From NCBI GenBank assembly GCA_964461115.1, contig CAYWSX010000009.1, positions 6,204 through 70,203 on the forward strand: DNA of 64,000 bases, given 5' to 3'. The stretch comes from RGIG2134 sp964461115. Its GTDB lineage: Bacteria; Cyanobacteriota; Vampirovibrionia; Gastranaerophilales; Gastranaerophilaceae. Below are positions 58,995 through 64,000 of the stretch, piece after piece. Both the position numbers and the translations under genes were made by a program. The notes under the pieces were generated by a model. It saw only the letters and a program-made list of their open reading frames with translations, ran no database searches and was not told where the DNA came from. Every line of letters starts with the position of its first letter. The stretch's first letter is position 1.

Positions 58995-59096
58995 GTCATG
59001 CTGAACTTGTTTCAGTATCTTTCCAATGTGAAAACTTTTCATTAAATATAAGATTTCCACACAGCTGCAAAGATACTGAAACAAGTTCAGCATGAC
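58995..59096. repeat. 28-bp perfect inverted repeat (dispersed-repeat type)
   Basis: Arms at 58995-59022 and 59069-59096 are exact reverse complements, beginning GTCATGCTGAACTTGTTTCA, with a 46-bp loop. It occupies much of the 416-bp gap between the zinc ribbon gene and the 30-aa gene. The arm sequence is one I recall as a widespread bacterial dispersed palindrome. It could be a small mobile (MITE/REP-like) unit or a very stable hairpin. The frame at 58815-59138 across it is not a gene. Confidence 0.85.
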
Positions 59097-59234
59097 AGCT
59101 TTATCATTAAACCTCAAAATTTGTTTCCCATTTTTCAACTAAACAAATGATTTTAAAAAAATAATCCAAAAACATGTTTCAAAATTCTATTTGCGGGTAT
59201 ATAGATATTGTACATACATAAAAAGGATAGAGTC

Positions 59235-59327
59235 ATGGAAGCACTAAGTTTGGTATTTGTTGGTTTAGTAATGTACTTGGGTTTCATCGTTATCCCTTCG
59301 GTAATGGAAAAACACGCTGCACACTAA
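59235..59327 (+). CDS. 30-aa single-pass membrane peptide
   Basis: The frame MEALSLVFVGLVMYLGFIVI-PSVMEKHAAH is complete, with ATG at 59235, AAGGA about 9 nt upstream and TAA at 59325-59327. About 20 hydrophobic residues form one membrane helix; the end is short and charged. A weak hairpin follows at 59352-59376. It thus looks like a free-standing unit. Its size recalls small subunits of respiratory or photosynthetic complexes (CydX, PetN-like), but I see no sequence match. Function unknown. Confidence 0.6.
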   Translation: MEALSLVFVGLVMYLGFIVIPSVMEKHAAH

Positions 59328-59351
59328 TCCAATATAATTCAATAATACACG

Positions 59352-59380
59352 GGAAGCCTTCTCAAAGGGGGCTTTCTTAT
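59352..59380 (+). terminator. weak hairpin, possible terminator
   Basis: GGAAGCC (59352-59358) and GGCTTTC (59370-59376) form a 7-bp stem with one G-T and an 11-nt loop, followed by a short TTAT. It ends just before the promoter of the MCE gene. Confidence 0.45.
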
Positions 59381-59394
59381 GCTATAATACCCAT
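59380..59394 (+). promoter_or_regulatory. extended -10 promoter giving a leaderless start
   Basis: TGC-TATAAT (59380-59388) is followed by ACCCAT (6 nt) and the ATG at 59395. There is no Shine-Dalgarno. Confidence 0.62.
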
Positions 59395-60042
59395 ATGAAA
59401 AAATACTTCATGTGGATATTAGAAGCTTTCATTTGGCTCTCTATCATAATCGCTCTTGTGATGGGGCTTTTTCTATATAAGCAGCTTAAGTTAATGCAAA
59501 AGCACAGCTACCACGCATTTTTTAAAGATACAGACGGACTCAGAAACGGTTCGCCTGTAAAATACATGGGCGTTGAAATCGGGTACGTATCAAACGTAAG
59601 CATAATCGACAGTGACGAAATTTTTGTATCTTTTATCATTACCAGCAAAAATACATCCATCCCTAATGGCACCTCCGCCAAAATCGAGTCAACAGGGATT
59701 GTCGGCTCGCGGTCTCTCGAGCTTTATCCTCCTGAAAAAAACCAGGATACAAAATCAGCGCTTATTATCGCCAAAAACCCGACAAGAGTTCAAGGCGCCT
59801 TCTATAACTCAAGCAGGATTTCAGAAGTTCTTTACATGACAGCCAGCGGATTCAATAAAATAGTTGGAGTGGACAAAATCCCTACAATACGACGATTCAT
59901 ACATACTGCGCCTGCATATTCGGATGATGCTGCCGCTAAGATAGAAGAAATAAATACGTCTCAAGAAAATCTTATAAATGAGCTTAAAAACAATAGCCCA
60001 TCTCAAAGAATAAACGAAAAATTGGAGAAATTTTCGCAATGA
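59395..60042 (+). CDS. MCE/MlaD family protein
   Basis: This 215-aa protein has an N-terminal membrane helix (about 8-28) and an MCE domain (about 38-115): YHAFFKDTDGLRNGSPVKYM, GVEIGYVSNV, and SIPNGTSAKIESTGIVGSRS. MlaD-type proteins form hexameric rings on the periplasmic face of a lipid ABC transporter. The C-terminal part is short (coiled coil at 180-213). No MlaE permease or MlaF ATPase is adjacent. It overlaps upp by ATGA, an unrelated partner. Leaderless start likely. Confidence 0.9.
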   Translation: MKKYFMWILEAFIWLSIIIALVMGLFLYKQLKLMQKHSYHAFFKDTDGLRNGSPVKYMGVEIGYVSNVSIIDSDEIFVSFIITSKNTSIPNGTSAKIESTGIVGSRSLELYPPEKNQDTKSALIIAKNPTRVQGAFYNSSRISEVLYMTASGFNKIVGVDKIPTIRRFIHTAPAYSDDAAAKIEEINTSQENLINELKNNSPSQRINEKLEKFSQ

Positions 60043-60707
60043 ACAAAGTTTTAGAAGATAAAAATATAATTGTATGTGACTATCCGCTGGTTGAGCACAA
60101 TTTGAGCGTAATTCGCGACAAAAACACATCAGCAGAGCTTTTCAGAAACGCCGCAAAAAGAATTGCATATATCCTGCTGTGCCAGGCATACTCGAATCTG
60201 CCAATGCAAGATGTAGAAATCGAAACACCAATTTGCAAAACAAAATCTCGAATAATCGACAAAAAAGCGGACATAATTATCGCTCCGATACTCAGAGCAG
60301 GTCTCGGGTTTGCTGATGTCGCCGCAGAAATCCTGCCGGAAGCTACTATCCGTCATATCGGAATGTACCGAGATGAAAAAACGCTAAAGCCAGTCTGGTA
60401 CTACAATAAAACTCCTGTTGAGCTTACTAATCCGCAAAATACTTTTGTTTACGTACTGGATCCAATGCTTGCAACAGGCAATTCTTCTCTCGAGACAATA
60501 AATTTATTCCTCAAAAAAGGTATGAAGGAAGAAAACCTCACATTCGTAAATCTTATCGCCTCACCTGAAGGAATTTCAACAATCCGAAAGCATTTTAAAA
60601 ATATCCGCATAGTTACAGCTTGCATAGACGAAGGGTTGAATGAACGAGGCTATATCGTTCCGGGGCTTGGTGACGCAGGCGACAGATTGTACAATACGTT
60701 TAACTAA
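60039..60707 (+). CDS. upp: uracil phosphoribosyltransferase
   Basis: This 222-aa protein has the UPRTase signatures: IIAPILRAGLGFADVAAEIL, HIGMYRDEKTLKPVWYYNK, the PRPP loop VYVLDPMLATGNS and the C-terminal uracil site IVPGLGDAGDRLYNT. It makes UMP from uracil and PRPP. GGAG precedes the ATG, which overlaps the MCE gene by 4 bp. The next gene starts in its stop codon. Confidence 0.96.
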   Translation: MNKVLEDKNIIVCDYPLVEHNLSVIRDKNTSAELFRNAAKRIAYILLCQAYSNLPMQDVEIETPICKTKSRIIDKKADIIIAPILRAGLGFADVAAEILPEATIRHIGMYRDEKTLKPVWYYNKTPVELTNPQNTFVYVLDPMLATGNSSLETINLFLKKGMKEENLTFVNLIASPEGISTIRKHFKNIRIVTACIDEGLNERGYIVPGLGDAGDRLYNTFN

Positions 60708-61453
60708 TGTTTTATTTTGACACGATTAACAACAAAAAAATAATGAAATCTGACTTGCTTGATAAGCAAGGTTTTATGCACTTTTTCACTACCCGGGAAA
60801 CTGCCATAAAAAGCTCGGAGCCTGACATGACTCCTGTTGTCAAAGCAAATAAAAAAGATATTTGCAGATACTTGGGGATAACCGCCGAAAACCTTATTTC
60901 TCCGTCCCAAACACACACAAACAATGTCGAATTGACAGAAATCGCAAAAAACATCTACCCCGACACGGATGCCTTGATTTTGACTAACAACACACAAGCT
61001 GTATTCCTGAATTTTGCCGATTGCACACCAGTAATACTTTATGACGAAGCAGAAAATATTGCCGCCATAGCTCATGCCGGCTGGCGCGGAACGGCAGGAG
61101 AAATTGTCAAAAAAACAGTCAAAAAAATGTTTTCCGACTACGGCTGCCAAGCCGAGAACATAACAGCGGCAATAGGTCCCGCAATTTCTGATTGCTGTTA
61201 TCCTGTCGGGAAAGAAGTTTACGAACAGCTTAAAAAAACAGTAAAAGATAATGACGAGGGCTGCTTTTTCTTCAAAGAGGACAAGATTTACACAAATCTC
61301 AAAAAAATTAATTACCGACAGTTATTAGCCTGCGGAATTAAAAAAATAGACTTATGTAATTATTGCACTTCTTGCACTAATGAGTTATTTTTTTCATATA
61401 GAAAAGAAAATGGCACAACAAGCCGACACAGTGCCGTAATAAAATTAAATTAA
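60707..61453 (+). CDS. pgeF: YfiH/PgeF-type multicopper-like (purine nucleoside phosphorylase) protein
   Basis: This 248-aa protein shows the laccase-domain (YfiH/COG1496) signature: SPSQTHTNNV, LNFADCTPVILYD, IAAIAHAGWRGTAGEIV (metal-binding His and Cys) and AIGPAISDCCYPVG. Family members are reported as purine nucleoside phosphorylase/adenosine deaminase-like enzymes, or as peptidoglycan-editing factor PgeF. Its ATG uses the last base of the upp stop codon (TAATG), so it is translationally coupled. Nucleobase salvage with upp fits the first role. Confidence 0.92.
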   Translation: MFYFDTINNKKIMKSDLLDKQGFMHFFTTRETAIKSSEPDMTPVVKANKKDICRYLGITAENLISPSQTHTNNVELTEIAKNIYPDTDALILTNNTQAVFLNFADCTPVILYDEAENIAAIAHAGWRGTAGEIVKKTVKKMFSDYGCQAENITAAIGPAISDCCYPVGKEVYEQLKKTVKDNDEGCFFFKEDKIYTNLKKINYRQLLACGIKKIDLCNYCTSCTNELFFSYRKENGTTSRHSAVIKLN

Positions 61454-61472
61454 GAAAGATAGAGGAATATCA

Positions 61473-62762
61473 ATGTCAGTTATAGAAAATTTTTCAGCAA
61501 TATCAACAACTTTGACCAAATTATTTGATTTTTTGACACACTCGGATGTTGTTAAAGAAGATGTCGAAGAGTACCTAAAAACCATTTCCGCGTACAATCA
61601 ATCTGCAAAAAATCTTCAATCACTGCTCATCCCATATCTTTTTGAGCGACACATAAATCAAAAAAGCATTTTTCAGCTTTATCTTGAGAATACAAAAACC
61701 AAAGACAAAACTGAACTTGAAATCGTAAAAAGCCTGTCAAATACATTCGAAAGTGTTTTTGAAATAAAAAAACTTATGAAAAACGGCTTTATATTCCAAA
61801 ACTTATTGAACGAAAAAGAATATACAGTGCTTCCGCTCGTTAAAATGACAAATTTTAGAAATGTTCTTTCCGGGCAATTTGCAATTGCCCGTATTTTCGA
61901 GCATGAAGGAACATTTTACCTAATTGAAATCGCAAATATCTACGCAAGTTACCAAAAAGACGATGTTTACAGATACGCTATTGCAAAATTGCTTGAAAAA
62001 CCTGAACTTTTGTACACGGACAACGAGCAAAAGCAAAAAGAAATCGAAAAAATGATTAAAGATTTGTCTAAAAAATATAAAGCGCTATTTGACAAAGATG
62101 AACTGATTTCTGACAACAAAAACATTGACAGCCTGATTTCAATTTTCAACGATTACTGCGAAACGGACAACAATGAGTTAAAAGAGCAGATTTCACAATA
62201 TCTAAAAGAGCCCGAAGAATTCAAGTTTTTCCAAGTAAAGGAATTTGACGCAAATTACGGAGATTTCCTCGAAAGCTCAATGGGAGGCTTCTCTTCCCAT
62301 TCTTCTGTTTATGATGTCGGAATGATATTTGATGAGACAACAGGTTTATATATTATTCCATTCTGGGCAACTCTTAAACACGGCTTTGAAAACGATTGGA
62401 AATCCATTGATGGCTTCGGTGAGTGTTTAAAATCTATTCTTGAAAACGACAAAATTCCAAACACTATTCTTGCGCGATTAAATTCACAATTCCCGAATTT
62501 TATCGATGTTGTCAATGAAATTTTAGACAAAAAATATACGTTTGATGAACTTATGCAAGTATACAAAATGGATTATCTTGCGAAAAAAATCTACTCGCCG
62601 ACGACCGTTTTGTATTCTTCAGAAATTTTCACAAAAACTATAAATATGATGGAAAAAGCGGAAGAAGCACAGCTTCATGCACCGAAAAAAGCACGCCCTA
62701 ACGATGCTTGTACTTGCGGAAGCGGCAAAAAATTCAAAAAATGCTGCGGAAGCTTTTCTTAA
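61473..62762 (+). CDS. SEC-C motif protein of unknown function
   Basis: This 429-aa protein ends with the zinc-binding SEC-C motif RPNDACTCGSGKKFKKCCGS (about 407-427), as in the SecA tail and many ribosome- or SecB-linked proteins. The first 400 residues are mixed, with helical N-terminal and central regions and no signal peptide or membrane helix. I recognise no domain there. AGAGG precedes the ATG. It follows pgeF by 19 bp and may be co-transcribed. Only the zinc motif is firm. Confidence 0.68.
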   Translation: MSVIENFSAISTTLTKLFDFLTHSDVVKEDVEEYLKTISAYNQSAKNLQSLLIPYLFERHINQKSIFQLYLENTKTKDKTELEIVKSLSNTFESVFEIKKLMKNGFIFQNLLNEKEYTVLPLVKMTNFRNVLSGQFAIARIFEHEGTFYLIEIANIYASYQKDDVYRYAIAKLLEKPELLYTDNEQKQKEIEKMIKDLSKKYKALFDKDELISDNKNIDSLISIFNDYCETDNNELKEQISQYLKEPEEFKFFQVKEFDANYGDFLESSMGGFSSHSSVYDVGMIFDETTGLYIIPFWATLKHGFENDWKSIDGFGECLKSILENDKIPNTILARLNSQFPNFIDVVNEILDKKYTFDELMQVYKMDYLAKKIYSPTTVLYSSEIFTKTINMMEKAEEAQLHAPKKARPNDACTCGSGKKFKKCCGSFS

Positions 62763-62773
62763 GCTTACCCCGC

Positions 62774-63463
62774 CTAATCCATTTTATTTCCGTACCACAT
62801 TCTATTGTAGTTGTCATAATGATTATGAAAAACAAGTCTTTTTGCCCAATATGTAATCCAGCTTAAAGGACTGGAACCAAATTCACTCAATTTTCGATAT
62901 GATGTGCCGTGTTTCCAATTTGCTGCCAGAAATTCTACAATATTTCGTTTATCTGCAACTGACAAAGTAACAGGATTCACAATTTTTTTTGCTATTTTAT
63001 CCGTATTTTTAGGAATATCTTTTTTTGTAGCGCTATTTATACCTTTTTCTGAACCGGCTTCCCCTAAGAGTTTCCAATCCTGAACGAAATCGTCTTTTTT
63101 CAGAAAAACTACGCCCTCATTTGTTTTCATATCCCGAACAACTCTACGAAAAACATCTCCTTCAGCCTCTTTATATATGTCTTTAAGTTTTTTACCTTGT
63201 TTTAACAAATTTTCGACATGAGCAACATATTCAACCATTAATCTTACAATCGCCTTAGGTCTCATTTGTCCTCTATCAGCTTCTCTATCGGCATATCCCG
63301 CTACTCGGTAAAATAACAAGCGCGTTTTTCTCGATAAATCAACATCTTTCAGCTGACCTCTTACCTCTGCAACAAAATGTCCGCCAAATGAAGCTGGCGG
63401 CTTTATAGGCTGGGAATTATTCATTTTATTTTGACTAAATACAGGAATTGCAGTTATTTTCAT
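62774..63463 (-). CDS. lineage-specific protein with N-terminal ASFGG motif
   Basis: This 229-aa protein begins MKITAIPVFSQNKMNNSQPI and then PPASFGGHF, another member of the N-terminal (S/A)F(K/G)G group. The rest is charged, with helices around residues 35-115 and 165-215; the end (SWITYWAKRLVFHNHYDNYN) is aromatic-rich. No signal peptide. An AAAGGA site precedes the ATG. It converges with the SEC-C gene. I recognise no family. Confidence 0.55.
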   Translation of the reverse strand: MKITAIPVFSQNKMNNSQPIKPPASFGGHFVAEVRGQLKDVDLSRKTRLLFYRVAGYADREADRGQMRPKAIVRLMVEYVAHVENLLKQGKKLKDIYKEAEGDVFRRVVRDMKTNEGVVFLKKDDFVQDWKLLGEAGSEKGINSATKKDIPKNTDKIAKKIVNPVTLSVADKRNIVEFLAANWKHGTSYRKLSEFGSSPLSWITYWAKRLVFHNHYDNYNRMWYGNKMD

Positions 63464-63562
63464 AGTTTATCCTTTAAGCACAACTATAAAATACCAAAAC
63501 AAATTTTTTTTTGCTATATTGTTGCAAAATATTAACTTTAAATCAATTGCCCGAAATAATGT

Positions 63563-63590
63563 TTGAAAATTTTTATCTTTGCGATATGAT
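63563..63590 (+). promoter_or_regulatory. promoter of rpmG
   Basis: TTGAAA (63563-63568), a 16-bp spacer and TATGAT (63585-63590) place the start near 63597, giving a leader of about 107 nt. Confidence 0.6.
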
Positions 63591-63616
63591 TGTAATACAG
63601 TCAAGCAATTGCGAAG

Positions 63617-63644
63617 TAGAATGAGGGGAGAAAGCCGCATTCTA
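63617..63644 (+). promoter_or_regulatory. hairpin in the rpmG leader
   Basis: TAGAATG (63617-63623) and CATTCTA (63638-63644) pair around a 14-nt purine-rich loop containing AGGGGAG. TTGC and GCAA a few bases outside can extend the stem. It could regulate L33 or be a processing site. Confidence 0.45.
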
Positions 63645-63703
63645 TATCTTTTGCAACGAAAGATTGTCACAAATTAGAGTAATACACAACCAGAAGGTGA
63701 AAA

Positions 63704-63871
63704 ATGGGAATAAAAGGTAAAGTAGACAAAATGGTAGTTCTTGCTTGTGAAGACTGCAAAAGAAGAAACTACACAACAACTAAAAACAAAAAACACTTAA
63801 AAGAAAGAATGGAACTCAGCAAATATTGCCCATTCTGCAAAAAACATACAGCTCATAAAGAAACAAAATAG
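63704..63871 (+). CDS. rpmG: 50S ribosomal protein L33
   Basis: This short gene encodes 55 aa starting MGIKGKVDKMVVLACEDCKR. The typical L33 features are CEDC...YCPFC (zinc-binding C+ form), 'RRNYTTTKNKKHL' and HKETK at the end. The ribosome site is AAGGTG. It is followed after 51 bp by tRNA-Trp, the arrangement that usually leads on to secE and nusG beyond the window edge. Confidence 0.96.
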   Translation: MGIKGKVDKMVVLACEDCKRRNYTTTKNKKHLKERMELSKYCPFCKKHTAHKETK

Positions 63872-63922
63872 TTTCAGAGAAACATGTAAGAGCTTTCAAT
63901 ATAACCGTTGCAAGCTCACCAT

Positions 63923-63995
63923 GCGTCCTTAGTTCAGTTGGTAGAACGTCGGTCTCCAAAACCGGATGTCGAGGGTTCGAGTCCTTCAGGGCGCG
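63923..63995 (+). tRNA. trnW-CCA: tRNA-Trp (anticodon CCA)
   Basis: The acceptor GCGTCCT pairs with AGGGCGC (one G-T). The anticodon loop is TCTCCAAAA with anticodon CCA, and the T-arm is GAGGGTTCGAGTCCTTC. The discriminator is G and CCA is not encoded (unlike the tRNA-Ser here). Its position after rpmG matches the usual rpmG-trnW-secE order. Confidence 0.96.
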
Positions 63996-64000
63996 ATTTA

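Noticed and set aside
58815..59138. 107-aa minus-strand frame across the inverted repeat
   Set aside because: The translation is mostly the repeat arms (the familiar KQVQHD-type artefact) and has no ribosome site; it is a by-product of the palindrome.
63467..63670. 67-aa minus-strand frame upstream of rpmG
   Set aside because: It overlaps the rpmG promoter and leader hairpin on the other strand, has no ribosome site, and its composition looks random.
1..64000. CRISPR array, prophage, transposase, rRNA or secretion-system operon
   Set aside because: I looked for regularly spaced repeats and for recognisable integrase, transposase or secretion ATPase genes and found none.

Overview
The window is A+T-rich, gene-dense DNA from a Gram-negative, anaerobic-looking bacterium. 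My best guess is the non-photosynthetic cyanobacterial sister group (Melainabacteria/Vampirovibrionia, probably Gastranaerophilales). Reasons: LPS-export genes (LptB, LptF/G), an MCE/MlaD protein, AsmA and autotransporter outer-membrane proteins beside a hybrid cluster protein typical of anaerobes; a FliA/WhiG sigma factor without flagellar genes; tandem WYL regulators; and many lineage-specific proteins with a short N-terminal (S/A)F(K/G)G motif. I see no photosynthesis genes, CRISPR array, prophage, transposase or rRNA. The taxonomic call is inference from gene style, not from a marker-gene search.

Layout. 1-8.1 kb: an envelope cluster on the minus strand (a TrbI/VirB10-like secreted protein, a membrane vWA protein, an FHA-like multi-TM protein and two TonB/TolA-C-like proteins), a divergent secreted vWA protein, and two related proteins that start with an FKGYDAR motif. 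The complete one has the Asp, His-x-Asp and His-Cys signatures of peptidyl-arginine deiminase/agmatine deiminase enzymes. 8.2-16.6 kb: AsmA-like and beta-barrel-like proteins, an Rrf2 regulator with hcp behind a promoter that overlaps a dyad, and a MerR-controlled stress operon (acetyltransferase, iron-sulfur flavoprotein, iron alcohol dehydrogenase) behind a 19-bp-spacer promoter. 16.6-28.2 kb: a chaperone-usher-like pilus locus (usher, two pilins, chaperone, putative tip; a divergent pilin-like pair), a GNAT enzyme, a 1092-aa autotransporter with an HEVGH metalloprotease motif, and tRNA-Ser(GGA).

28.2-43.5 kb: a TPR protein, lptB-lptF/G-phosphodiester glycosidase, a 979-aa protein with a G9 tract in its first codons, a UgpC-type ATPase, a histidine kinase homologue lacking the phospho-acceptor His, large lineage-specific membrane proteins, a candidate structured RNA antisense to a gene end, an alpha/beta hydrolase and a zinc ribbon protein. 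43.6-56.4 kb: a CoA-disulfide-reductase-like flavoprotein, metF, a degenerate HerA-like protein, two sigma factors flanking a glycine-zipper protein, a universal stress protein, a large-type SRP RNA, a GspE-N-like protein, asparaginase and rph. 56.4-64 kb: tandem WYL regulators, a 28-bp inverted repeat, a 30-aa membrane peptide gene, MCE-upp-pgeF, a SEC-C protein, rpmG with a hairpin leader, and tRNA-Trp.

Across the window at least six genes start 6-7 nt after a TATAAT-like box, four of them with an extended TGn. This points to widespread leaderless transcription alongside ordinary Shine-Dalgarno genes. Where only an upstream TTG/GTG extension existed I chose the ATG backed by a ribosome site or a -10 box.
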